A stretch of 64,000 bases of DNA. Origin: Heyndrickxia sp050281185. Its GTDB lineage: Bacteria; Bacillota; Bacilli; Bacillales; Bacillaceae_C. The stretch covers positions 62,001 through 126,000 of the forward strand of contig NZ_JBNNWS010000002.1 in the NCBI RefSeq assembly GCF_050281185.1, given 5' to 3'. Shown one piece after another: positions 34,904-42,299 of the stretch. Position numbers and translations under genes: made by a program. The notes under the pieces are model-generated. The model was given only the letters and a program-made list of their open reading frames with translations, was not told the origin of the DNA and did not search any database. Each line of letters opens with the position of its first letter. The first letter of the stretch is position 1.

Positions 34904-35710
34904 ATGAACAATGTAAGACATCCCTATAAAATCATCAAATATAATGGGGGAACAATATCTCCTGTCGAGGATGAGATCGCTATAGAATACCCGTTAACGA
35001 TCTTTATTGATGGCGAGGAATTTGCAACCATGGTTTGCACACCTACCCACCTTGAAGAACTTGTCATTGGCTTCCTTGCTTCAGAAGGACTGATTCGCTT
35101 ACATTCTGAGATTGAATCCCTTTCTATTGATGAAAACCTTGGCTTTGCCCATGTCAGCTTAAAGAATAAGCAATCAATTAACAAAGATTTTTATTCGAAA
35201 CGTTTTATCGGATCATGCTGCGGGAAAAGCAGACAGTTTTATTTTCATAATGATGTTCGAACAGCGAAAACGATCACAAGCAAAATGACGCTTACTATTG
35301 AGCAATGCTTTCAGCTTATGAACTTCATGCAAAACCAATCGACTGATTTTAAACAAACGGGCGGTGTCCATAATGCCGCCCTCTGCACAGCTGATGAACT
35401 TATCATCAGTCGTACCGACATCGGCAGACATAATGCGCTCGACAAAGTGTACGGATACTGTATCCGAGAAAAAATCCCTCGTGCAGATAAAATCATTGCC
35501 TTTAGCGGAAGACTTTCATCCGAAGTGCTGCTAAAAGTAGCCAAAATCGGCATCGGAATCATCCTATCAAAATCCGCCCCCACCACACTAGGCATTGACC
35601 TGGCCAATGATTTAGGAATCACCATGGTCGGATTTATTAGAAAGGATCAGCTTAATATATACTCGCATCCCGAAAGGATTGGGACAGAGGGTCGGGTCCC
35701 CCGTCCCTAA
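34904..35710 (+). CDS. fdhD: FdhD sulfur carrier for molybdenum cofactor
   Basis: Transfers sulfur from a cysteine desulfurase to bis-MGD to activate formate dehydrogenase-like enzymes. From the ATG five bases behind AAGGTGG it is 268 residues. Landmarks: ISPVEDEIAIEYPLTIFIDG, CTPTHLEELVIGFLASEGLI, the cysteine pair GSCCGKSR (about residue 105), TGGVHNAAL and DIGRHNALDKVYGYC. The C-terminal tail IGTEGRVPRP is encoded by an inserted GGGACA hairpin repeat. The native end was therefore probably different. It lies 63 bases behind the YdeP-type gene. Confidence 0.93.
   Translation: MNNVRHPYKIIKYNGGTISPVEDEIAIEYPLTIFIDGEEFATMVCTPTHLEELVIGFLASEGLIRLHSEIESLSIDENLGFAHVSLKNKQSINKDFYSKRFIGSCCGKSRQFYFHNDVRTAKTITSKMTLTIEQCFQLMNFMQNQSTDFKQTGGVHNAALCTADELIISRTDIGRHNALDKVYGYCIREKIPRADKIIAFSGRLSSEVLLKVAKIGIGIILSKSAPTTLGIDLANDLGITMVGFIRKDQLNIYSHPERIGTEGRVPRP
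35681..35707. repeat. GGGACA hairpin repeat, copy 1
   Basis: GGGACAGAGGG and its partner CCCGTCCC form a hairpin through the last codons of fdhD; the stop codon TAA follows directly. Confidence 0.85.
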
Positions 35711-35760
35711 TTCTGCTTTTCATAATGTATTTGGAAAATAATTAAACGGGAGGTGAAACA

Positions 35761-36009
35761 ATGATTGAAAAAAACATAATAAAATCTGTAATTTATGGAT
35801 TTATTGGTGGACTATATATTGGTTTTTTATTGTTTTCACAAGATGAAATGGTGTATTTAGGTGATCATTATGAAAACGAACATTTATCTATTGCAAGTTA
35901 TTTAATAAAAATTATTCGTTTTTCAATCATCATCTCTTTAACAGCAGCAGTAATAACTACAATTTTTATTCTCTATAAAAAATATATTTCTTCAAATAAT
36001 CAAATGTAG
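35761..36009 (+). CDS. small two-helix membrane protein, 82 aa
   Basis: An 82-residue protein with two hydrophobic segments (about residues 9-24 and 54-72) separated by a polar loop containing DEMVYLGDHYENEH. GGGAGGTG lies before the ATG. Its stop codon TAG shares its last base with the second GGGACA hairpin. I do not recognise the family. Confidence 0.65.
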   Translation: MIEKNIIKSVIYGFIGGLYIGFLLFSQDEMVYLGDHYENEHLSIASYLIKIIRFSIIISLTAAVITTIFILYKKYISSNNQM

Positions 36010-36035
36010 GGACAAAGGGACAGGTCCACTGTCCC
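36009..36035. repeat. GGGACA hairpin repeat, copy 2
   Basis: GGGACAAAGGGACAGGTCCA followed by CTGTCCC forms a hairpin, with CTCTCTTTTC after it. It begins at the last base of the upstream stop codon and resembles a terminator. Confidence 0.85.
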
Positions 36036-36258
36036 TCTCTTTTCATTTTACACAAACAAATATATATACCCATTCCTTGAAATCCTCTATATGGAAACCC
36101 AGAGTTCCTTTCTTCATATTGAAATTTGATTAGCATATATTCCATATTTTGTTGGCCTACTTTAGATTCTTCAAGTTAACATTCATCAATTGTAAATTTT
36201 TTACTTTCAAATCATCTGTGATATGATAACAGAAGAAAAATTAAGAGGGGTATGTATA

Positions 36259-36900
36259 ATGCAGAATAAAAACACTAAAATTGAGGTTATTCAAAAAGCA
36301 TTACATAATTGGGGAGGTTTCTTTATACCTTACCAAATGGCATTACACGAATTAGAAAGTGATTTCAAGATTATAGACTTAGAGTGGAAAACGAAACATG
36401 GCTATTCTCCAATTGAACATTTGAAAACTCGTATGAAAACTCTAAAATCATTGGTAGAGAAAATTCAGAATAAAGAGGTCTCTTTAACTCAAGAAGCAGT
36501 GAAAAATGAAATAAAAGATATCGCTGGCGTTCGAATTGTCACGAGCTTTATCGATGACGTATACATGTTGAAGGAGCATATCAAGAAACGCGAAGACATT
36601 CGATTACTAGGTGTAAAAGATTATATTCAAGAGCCCAAAAGTAGTGGCTATAAAAGTTTACATTTGATTATAGAAACCCAAGTCATCCTATCCAACGAAA
36701 TTTTGTGGGTTCCTGCAGAAATACAAATTCGTACTTCCGCCATGGATTTTTGGGCATCAACCGAACATAAACTAAACTATAAATATCAAGGGGAGTCTAT
36801 TCCAGAGGATGCTAAGAAACAACTAATCGAGCTTTCCAAGGCTTCTTCCTTCATGGATAATGAAATGTCAAAATTAAGGGGAAAATTACTTACCTATTAA
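36259..36900 (+). CDS. relP: small alarmone synthetase (RelP/YwaC-like)
   Basis: Makes (p)ppGpp from ATP and GTP or GDP; a single-domain synthetase without hydrolase. From MQNKNTKIEV it is 213 residues. Motifs: HGYSPIEHLKTRMK, IKDIAGVRIVTSFIDDVY, DYIQEPKSSGYKSLHLIIE and EIQIRTSAMDFWASTEHKL. The DIAGVRI and SGYKSLHLIIE forms are closer to my memory of YwaC (RelP, SAS2) than YjbM (RelQ). AGAGGGG lies eight bases before the ATG. The longer frame from 36223 would begin inside a likely -10 TATGAT (36222-36227). The stop is followed at once by the third GGGACA hairpin. Confidence 0.9.
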   Translation: MQNKNTKIEVIQKALHNWGGFFIPYQMALHELESDFKIIDLEWKTKHGYSPIEHLKTRMKTLKSLVEKIQNKEVSLTQEAVKNEIKDIAGVRIVTSFIDDVYMLKEHIKKREDIRLLGVKDYIQEPKSSGYKSLHLIIETQVILSNEILWVPAEIQIRTSAMDFWASTEHKLNYKYQGESIPEDAKKQLIELSKASSFMDNEMSKLRGKLLTY

Positions 36901-36901
36901 T

Positions 36902-36928
36902 GGGACAGAGGGTCCGGTCCCTCGTCCC
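36902..36928. repeat. GGGACA hairpin repeat, copy 3
   Basis: GGGACAGAGGGTCCGGTCCC followed by TCGTCCC, starting two bases after the alarmone synthetase stop codon, with ATCTTTTATT behind. Confidence 0.85.
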
Positions 36929-37056
36929 TAATCTTTTATTCACTGTTCATTTTTTAATAACAAATGAATAGCACATTCTTACCACCGTAATTTATATGAA
37001 AAACCCGAATTCTAATTACGCCTCTTCACACTTCAATTTTTAAAGACTGAAAAAGC

Positions 37057-37725
37057 TTATTTCACTACACCAAGCACAAATCCATCATACCCTTTAGAGC
37101 CAACCGTTTGAATAGCTGTAGACTCTATTCTTGGTTCGTTTGCTAATAAGTCCATAAATTGACGTATCCCCTGTACCCGCTCATCTGTACTTTTTTCATC
37201 AATAACTTCTCCGTTTCTTACGACATTGTCAGCGACAATAACTGTTCCCGGCTCAGCTAGTTCCAATGCCAAATGTAAGTATTGCGGATTATTCGGCTTA
37301 TCTGCATCAATGAAAATGAAATCAAATGGAGCGACTCCTCTATCTTTCAAGAGTGGCAATGTATCCAATGCCTTTCCAACAATCACTTCCACTTTATTTT
37401 GAAAACCCGCCACTTGAATATTTCGTTCTGCTATATTTGCATATTCCTGCTCCACTTCAAGTGTATACACTCTTCCGTTTTCAGGGAGAGCCCGAGCAAG
37501 CCATATACTGCTATATCCCCCGAGGGTGCCTATTTCTAATACATTTTTTGCTCCCTTCATTTTAGCTAATAAATACAATAGCTTTCCTTGTGTTGGAGAT
37601 ACATCAATTTCAGGTATTCCTGCCTCCCTGTTTGCAGTTAAAACCTGCTCAAGAATTTCATCAGATGGGAGTACTTTCTCCATAAAATAATCATCTACTC
37701 TATTCCACAATAACTCATTCCCCAT
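37057..37725 (-). CDS. O-methyltransferase (COG4122, YrrM-like)
   Basis: A 222-residue SAM-dependent methyltransferase of the cation-dependent catechol/caffeoyl-CoA type. Motif I is VLEIGTLGGYSSIWLARALP (about residues 58-77). The metal-binding acidic residues lie in FDFIFIDADKPNN and IVADNVVRNGEV. GAGGAGATG precedes the start. A decayed LysR gene lies divergently upstream and was perhaps its regulator. Some homologues modify tRNA (TrmR); the substrate cannot be decided here. Confidence 0.88.
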   Translation of the reverse strand: MGNELLWNRVDDYFMEKVLPSDEILEQVLTANREAGIPEIDVSPTQGKLLYLLAKMKGAKNVLEIGTLGGYSSIWLARALPENGRVYTLEVEQEYANIAERNIQVAGFQNKVEVIVGKALDTLPLLKDRGVAPFDFIFIDADKPNNPQYLHLALELAEPGTVIVADNVVRNGEVIDEKSTDERVQGIRQFMDLLANEPRIESTAIQTVGSKGYDGFVLGVVK

Positions 37726-37764
37726 TATCTCTCATCTCCTCTATAATCATCCTTACACGTACAG

Positions 37765-37788
37765 TTTATGGAAAAAATCTTTCATAAA
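37765..37788. promoter_or_regulatory. dyad in the O-methyltransferase upstream region
   Basis: TTTATGGAAAA and TCTTTCATAAA are inverted copies (9 of 11) facing each other over two bases. The position, between the methyltransferase gene and the divergent LysR remnant, is that of a LysR-type operator. Confidence 0.45.
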
Positions 37789-37844
37789 TAAAATATATCT
37801 TTTTTATCAATCTATAAATATTAATTATGAGTAAAGGTGAAAAG

Positions 37845-38064
37845 ATGAACATACATGGACTAAGACTTTTTCAGCTATGGAGCCAATTTCATTTCATCAA
37901 TTGTCGTACGTGAATATATTGAAAATCATCAATTAGCAAGAGTATATGTTCAAAATATCCATGCTACTCATAAAATTGCTATTTGCACGAGGAAAAATGA
38001 GAAACAAAGCTTATTAGTAAAGAAATTTATTGAAACTTGTAAACAATCGTTAAAAGATTATTGA
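37845..38064 (+). pseudogene. LysR-family regulator remnant with internal deletion
   Basis: An ATG behind AAAGGTG encodes MNIHGLRLFQ, a typical LysR N-terminus, but the frame is then lost and ends at 37914. From about 37864 another frame reads SYGANFISSIVVREYIENHQ, then LARVYVQNIHATHKIAIC and VKKFIETCKQSLKDY to the stop at 38064, a typical LysR C-terminus. About 230 central residues are missing and the two parts are in different frames, so no functional repressor or activator can be made. Confidence 0.75.
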
Positions 38065-38262
38065 TTTCCACCAAAAGGGCCTGATCCTTTATACAAGCCC
38101 TCCACACTTATACTCCTACATTCCATGTTTATTCTTTAAATATCTTCATCATTTGCATTTTTTCCACTCCAGTTCTATAATCAAAATAGAAAAGTAAATA
38201 CTCACTTACTTTTTATCTAATAATCTTAATTAATACGTTTATATAAACAAGGAGGAATTTAT

Positions 38263-39009
38263 ATGTCTTCAAGAGTAGCTGTTATTACAGGTGGCGGCAG
38301 TGGGATTGGCCGTCAAACAAGTTTATATTTTGCTCGTAAGGGAGATAAAGTCGTTATCGCTGATTTTAGTGAAGCTGGCGGAAATGAAACCCTTGAAATG
38401 ATTAAATCTGAAGGGTTCGATGCGATCTTTGTTAAAACAGATGTTTCTAAATATGAAGATGTAGAAGCCCTAGTTGAAAAAGCTGTTGAAACATACGGAA
38501 CTATTGATATTATGTTTAACAATGCTGGAACTGGATCCAACTCCCCTCTTCTGGATACAAAATTAGAAGATTACCGTCGAGTAATCGGAGTTAATCAACA
38601 TGGAGTCGCTTATGGTATACTTGCTGCTGGTAGAAAAATGAAAGAACTTGATGTGAAAGGCGTAATTATCAATACTGCCTCCGTTTTCGGTTACTTAGCA
38701 AACCCAGGAACTTTCCCATACCAAGCAACTAAAGGTGCCGTCCGTATGATGACACAAAGTGCCGCTCTTGAGCTTGCACAATATGGAATTCGTGTTGTCG
38801 CTGTAGCCCCAGGCGGAGTTGATACTCCAATCATCCAAGGATACAAAGATGCTGGACTTACTGAACATTTGAAAAAACAACAAATGCGTGGAGAGCTTAT
38901 TAAACCAGAAGCTATCGCAAGTGCCGTTTATTTGTTATCATTAAAAGAAGCAGATGTCATTAATGGTAGTGTGGTTATGCTTGATGACGGATATGCATCT
39001 TTTAAATAA
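38263..39009 (+). CDS. SDR-family NAD(P)-dependent oxidoreductase
   Basis: A 248-residue classical short-chain dehydrogenase/reductase. The cofactor loop is TGGGSGIGRQ (about residues 9-18). Other motifs are NNAGTGS, the catalytic Ser in INTASVFGY, and YQATKGAV with the YxxxK pair. The end SVVMLDDGYASFK is usual for 3-oxoacyl-reductase-like and glucose dehydrogenase-like members. AGGAGG precedes the ATG. An acidic residue after the second strand (VVIADFSEAG) suggests NAD rather than NADP. The substrate is unknown; the TetR gene downstream may regulate it. Confidence 0.88.
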   Translation: MSSRVAVITGGGSGIGRQTSLYFARKGDKVVIADFSEAGGNETLEMIKSEGFDAIFVKTDVSKYEDVEALVEKAVETYGTIDIMFNNAGTGSNSPLLDTKLEDYRRVIGVNQHGVAYGILAAGRKMKELDVKGVIINTASVFGYLANPGTFPYQATKGAVRMMTQSAALELAQYGIRVVAVAPGGVDTPIIQGYKDAGLTEHLKKQQMRGELIKPEAIASAVYLLSLKEADVINGSVVMLDDGYASFK

Positions 39010-39010
39010 A

Positions 39011-39172
39011 GGCTGTTTTCGCATAGATTATTGTTTTTCGAATAAAAATATATCCGAATTAATATAGTGGACGGGGCATCTTTTCGTAAATTTATTCATT
39101 AATATTTATTAGGAATTTATTTCTACAGTCTATTTTATAGGAATAAAAGCAACAAAGTTTACGAAAAGAGCC
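39011..39172. mobile_element. MITE-like element, copy 3
   Basis: A 162-base copy with intact ends. It starts GGCTGTTTTCGCATAGATTA and ends GCAACAAAGTTTACGAAAAG plus AGCC; the ends are inverted repeats of each other (GGCT-N-TTTTCG). It begins directly after the SDR stop codon and lies between the SDR and TetR genes. Non-coding. Confidence 0.88.
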
Positions 39173-39191
39173 TAAATAAAAATACTAAATC

Positions 39192-39231
39192 AGCAGATCG
39201 GTTTTAGCTTTACAAGTCCGATCTGCTATTT
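39192..39231 (+). terminator. hairpin before the TetR gene
   Basis: AGCAGATCGG and CCGATCTGCT form a perfect ten-base stem with a 16-base loop, followed by ATTTCG. It probably ends the SDR transcript. Confidence 0.65.
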
Positions 39232-39256
39232 CGTAATATTCTAGGAGGTTTTTCCA

Positions 39257-39844
39257 TTGGGTAAAGGGGAAAAAACCAAACAAATCATCATCGATCAATC
39301 AAGAAAACTTTTTGCAGAAAAAGGGTTCGATTCTACAAAAACAAGTGAAATCGCAAAAGTATCTGGGATATCGGAAGCGACCATTTATAAATATTTTAAT
39401 AGTAAGACCGATTTATTATTAGCATGTGTGACACCTTTGGAAGAGAAAAAAGACGAGCAGCAGGATTATAGCCAAACACCTCTAAAGGATTTAATAAAAA
39501 TGATGGTGGAAAAAATTATTTCGAATCGCACTCAATTCGAAATTCTATTTAACGAAGCTCTACATCATCCTGATATTTCTACACAATATATTGAACGAAT
39601 TCATCACCAAGGTCCGATTGAAAAAGAGATTGAAAAGAGAATTCAAAATCAAGAAATATCTACTATCTCAAACTATTTAATGTTCAATGTAGGATTAATT
39701 GGCTCGCTATTAGCTATGATGAAGCACCATGAAATTCATGCTCCGAACAAGGAGAACTTCATTACCTCCAGTAAAATTCAAGAAATAATAGATTTTATAT
39801 ATTATGGACTGTGTGGTGGGACAGAGGTCCGTCGTCCCAAATAA
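39257..39844 (+). CDS. TetR/AcrR-family regulator
   Basis: A 195-residue regulator. It starts with TTG, eight bases after AGGAGG. The N-terminal helix-turn-helix is clear: ARKLFAEKGFDSTKTSEIAK-type sequence (residues about 13-33), then VSGISEATIYKYFNSKTDLL. The ligand domain has no recognisable specificity. The last residues GGTEVRRPK come from a GGGACA hairpin repeat that supplies the stop. It is the likely regulator of the SDR gene upstream or of itself. Confidence 0.88.
   Translation: MGKGEKTKQIIIDQSRKLFAEKGFDSTKTSEIAKVSGISEATIYKYFNSKTDLLLACVTPLEEKKDEQQDYSQTPLKDLIKMMVEKIISNRTQFEILFNEALHHPDISTQYIERIHHQGPIEKEIEKRIQNQEISTISNYLMFNVGLIGSLLAMMKHHEIHAPNKENFITSSKIQEIIDFIYYGLCGGTEVRRPK
39818..39838. 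repeat. GGGACA hairpin repeat, copy 4
   Basis: GGGACAGAGG-TCCG-TCGTCCC within the last codons of the TetR gene, a shortened version of copies 1-3. Confidence 0.8.
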
Positions 39845-39862
39845 TCACCTTAAATGTGTAAT

Positions 39863-39883
39863 GGGACAAGGAACTCTCGTCCC
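39863..39883. repeat. GGGACA hairpin repeat, copy 5
   Basis: GGGACAAGGAACTCTCGTCCC forms an imperfect hairpin. It ends two bases from the stop codon of the minus-strand signal peptidase gene. Confidence 0.75.
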
Positions 39884-39884
39884 A

Positions 39885-40394
39885 CTAAAACATTTTTCCT
39901 CCTACAATGTTCTTTTCAAGAATGGTACCAATACTTGGATCACGGCTATCTAAACTTTCGCCAGGGGTTCGATTATCTCCCATAATAAAATATTTACCTT
40001 CTTCTACAGTGACTTCGTCCATATTTAAAGCCTTTCCTTTTATGTACGGCTCATTTAACGGCTGACCATTGAGATAAACTACTCCATCACTAATTTTAAC
40101 TCGATCATTAGGTAGACCGATAATTCTCTTTACGATGTCAAATCCATCTGGATCCTTTACGACGACTATATCTCCCCGTTCTGGTTTAAAAAACACTTTG
40201 TTAACAACAAAGATCCCTTTATCATGAAGGGTAGGATTCATCGAATCCCCATTAACAATTTTAATTCCAATCCCATAGTGAATAAGGAAATACAAGATTG
40301 CTAGAAAAAGAATGAAGCGTATCCATCCAAACCATGCTTTTTTATCTGTTTTTGGAACTGATGTTGCATCTAGTTCAATATTCAACGATTTCAT
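39885..40394 (-). CDS. type I signal peptidase
   Basis: A 169-residue bacterial (P-type) signal peptidase with one N-terminal membrane anchor (about residues 24-43). The catalytic Ser lies in NGDSMNPTL (about residue 51) and Lys in DIVKRIIGLP. Box D is VEEGKYFIMGDNR, and box E continues with ESLDSRDPSIG. Size and motifs fit SipS/SipT, not the ER-type SipW. It is the last gene of an operon of three exported coiled-coil proteins, 17 bases after the third. It may be dedicated to them, or simply be one of several housekeeping peptidases. Confidence 0.93.
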   Translation of the reverse strand: MKSLNIELDATSVPKTDKKAWFGWIRFILFLAILYFLIHYGIGIKIVNGDSMNPTLHDKGIFVVNKVFFKPERGDIVVVKDPDGFDIVKRIIGLPNDRVKISDGVVYLNGQPLNEPYIKGKALNMDEVTVEEGKYFIMGDNRTPGESLDSRDPSIGTILEKNIVGGKMF

Positions 40395-40411
40395 TTAATC
40401 GCCCCCGAAGC

Positions 40412-40996
40412 TTATGGATTATTTTCTGTTACATCCTCATTTGGATCATTGTTTTCTGAATCTGGAGGTTGATTTTCCTTAACTTCTCCATTCGATTCTT
40501 TCTCTTTATTTTTAATAGAATCATTTTCCCCAGCTGCCTTATTCCCTGGAATGACCTTTTCCATTTCTGAAATTGCTGCATTCATAATTGACTTCAATTG
40601 TTCTTTGATACTCTTTTCTTCTTTCTGATTGTCAATATGAAGATTAGCAATTAATTGATTAGTGTACTCTCTCAATTCTTTTATTCGGTCTTTTTTCTCC
40701 TGATCTGTGAACTTCTCTAATTCCTTTTGAGACCTTTTCAATTCTTTTTGCAATTCTTCTTTTAAACGCTCCTTTTGTGTTTCCTTTTCCGTACTAATTG
40801 CTTGTTCAATGACGCTAATTGACTCCGTGCCTTTTTTATTAAACCAGTTGTTTAATAGAGTAGGTATGTCCTGATCAGCAAATACAACTCCGATGCTGCT
40901 CCCTATCGTTAGGCTTAAAAAAAGAACTCCAAAAAGAAGCTTTGCTTTTCGATGTTTCCTTTGATTTTGGCCCAGCTTTTCTTTCCTAGTAATCAT
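40412..40996 (-). CDS. secreted coiled-coil protein, paralogue 3
   Basis: A 194-residue exported protein from MITRKEKLGQ. The ATG follows GGAGG by eight bases; an earlier ATG has no ribosome site. A basic start and hydrophobic segment lead to a likely cleavage after VVFA. The mature part begins DQDIPTLLNNWF, matching the motif D-x4-L-x2-W-[YF] of the two upstream paralogues. Residues about 55-155 form a highly charged coiled coil rich in Lys, Glu and Gln. The last 40 residues are disordered and Asn/Glu-rich. No enzyme motif. Separated from paralogue 2 by a strong hairpin. Confidence 0.75.
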   Translation of the reverse strand: MITRKEKLGQNQRKHRKAKLLFGVLFLSLTIGSSIGVVFADQDIPTLLNNWFNKKGTESISVIEQAISTEKETQKERLKEELQKELKRSQKELEKFTDQEKKDRIKELREYTNQLIANLHIDNQKEEKSIKEQLKSIMNAAISEMEKVIPGNKAAGENDSIKNKEKESNGEVKENQPPDSENNDPNEDVTENNP

Positions 40997-41022
40997 CCCT
41001 CTTCCCTCCATTCTTTAAAATT

Positions 41023-41050
41023 GATCAGAGTTCCAGTTGGAACTCTGATC
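41023..41050 (-). terminator. hairpin between paralogues 2 and 3
   Basis: GATCAGAGTTCCA and TGGAACTCTGATC form a perfect 13-base stem with a two-base loop. On the minus strand only AATTTTAAAG follows, so it is likely a leaky terminator or an RNA-stabilising hairpin within the operon. Confidence 0.65.
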
Positions 41051-41060
41051 GATTTAGTTA

Positions 41061-41828
41061 TTAGATTCCGTCTACCACTTTATTTAGTTCATCTATGGCA
41101 GCTTTTTCAAGTTCTTGTGCTTTATCGCCAATATATCGTTTTTGATTTTCAAGGAACTCATCCGCTTTCTTAGTGAGTAAATCACTAATTTGCTTGGTTT
41201 TTACGTCTATTGCAGCTTTGATATCAGTTATTGCTACTGTTGTTTTGGAGTCAAGTTGAGCTTGTAGTTCAGCTTTTGCTGCAGCAATTGCATCTTTTAA
41301 TTCTTTAACAGCAGCATCTTTAGATTTTGTTAATTCGCTTTCCACTTCCTTCATTGCGGCTGCACCCACTGTGTCTGTATCTTTTTTTAATTTGGTTTCG
41401 TATAAGGAATAGACTTTATCAAAGGCTTGATTAAATGATTTATTAGTCTTATCTACAAGGAGATTAAATTCTGCGTCCATTCCAGCTTGGATTTTCGCTT
41501 TCTTATCATTTAATAAATTAATTTGGCGATTTTTTTCTGTGTTTATATTTTTATTTACCATATTTATTTGAAAATCTTTCCCTTCATTTATATCTTTTTC
41601 TGTACTGTCTTTAAGGGATAAATATGTTGTATCAAAATCCATTAATTTAGAAATTGAGTAATCCTGTGCTTCTTTATCAACAGTTTTCGACGATAATTTA
41701 AATTGCGCATCATACCAAGCTTGCAATTTTACCCCTGCATCTGTATATGCGAAAGCTGCTCCAACTCCTGATAATAATCCTATTGTTACGACTCCTGTTA
41801 CGATTTTCCCTTTAACTGATTTCAACAT
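41061..41828 (-). CDS. secreted coiled-coil protein, paralogue 2
   Basis: A 255-residue exported protein. The signal peptide is MLKSVKGKIVTGVVTIGLLS followed by GVGAAFA, with cleavage expected after AFA. The mature N-terminus YTDAGVKLQAWYDAQF carries the shared D-x4-L-x2-W-[YF] motif. Residues about 55-240 are a long helical, coiled-coil region rich in Lys, Asp, Ala and Gln (for example KAELQAQLDSKTTVAITDIK). No cysteine is seen. It has the look of a structural surface or matrix protein, but I know of no described family. AAGGAG lies before the ATG. Confidence 0.75.
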   Translation of the reverse strand: MLKSVKGKIVTGVVTIGLLSGVGAAFAYTDAGVKLQAWYDAQFKLSSKTVDKEAQDYSISKLMDFDTTYLSLKDSTEKDINEGKDFQINMVNKNINTEKNRQINLLNDKKAKIQAGMDAEFNLLVDKTNKSFNQAFDKVYSLYETKLKKDTDTVGAAAMKEVESELTKSKDAAVKELKDAIAAAKAELQAQLDSKTTVAITDIKAAIDVKTKQISDLLTKKADEFLENQKRYIGDKAQELEKAAIDELNKVVDGI

Positions 41829-41861
41829 TTTTATTAGCTCCTTTTGTATAATAGATTTTTA

Positions 41862-42299
41862 TTATTCCTGGGTTAATTCTGTTAACAAATCTTCAATGTC
41901 TTTTGTGAGCTGTTCCGCTTCTTGCTCTTTCTTTTTTTCGATATAGGCTTGCATTTTTTCTTTATGTTGTTTACCGATCTCTTCAGTGACTGTATGTAAC
42001 TGATTGATCTGATTTTCTTGGTGCTTCTTTATGCTGTTTATTGTTTCTACTGACTGATTCACTTCATAGTTATCGAGTTGTTTTGTTAAGTTAGTTTTTA
42101 AAACTTGAAGCTCTTTTTGAAGTTTTTCTAACGAAGAAAATAATTCCGTTGTTGTGGTTTTACTAAGATGGTGAACTTTTTCTTTGAAATGATTTTCATA
42201 CCAACCGGCAAGCTTTCCCCCTGGGTCAACAAGTGCAAAAGTAGTCCCCACACTGACAAAAGTGACACTTACAAAGATTATTGCTGCAATTCTTTTAAT
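41862..42299 (-). CDS. secreted coiled-coil protein, paralogue 1 (abnormal start)
   Basis: The mature part VDPGGKLAGWYENHFKEKVH carries the same D-x4-L-x2-W-Y motif and is followed by about 100 residues of Gln/Lys/Glu-rich coiled coil. The only standard in-frame start (GTG 42251) lies inside the signal peptide. The reading frame continues upstream through IKRIAAIIFVSVTFVSVGTT to an ATT at 42299, ten bases after AGGAGG. So either ATT is the start, or one A of a five-A run is extra and the gene starts at GTG 42306 as MKIKRIAAII. It is the first gene of the operon, behind SinR-like boxes. Confidence 0.65.
   Translation of the reverse strand: MKRIAAIIFVSVTFVSVGTTFALVDPGGKLAGWYENHFKEKVHHLSKTTTTELFSSLEKLQKELQVLKTNLTKQLDNYEVNQSVETINSIKKHQENQINQLHTVTEEIGKQHKEKMQAYIEKKKEQEAEQLTKDIEDLLTELTQE

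Noticed and set aside
36223..36258. Upstream start for the alarmone synthetase
   Set aside because: It overlaps a likely -10 sequence and has no ribosome site, whereas the ATG at 36259 follows AGAGGGG.
39885..40394. SipW-like (ER-type) signal peptidase
   Set aside because: The protein has the bacterial Ser/Lys dyad with KRIIGLP, which ER-type enzymes lack.
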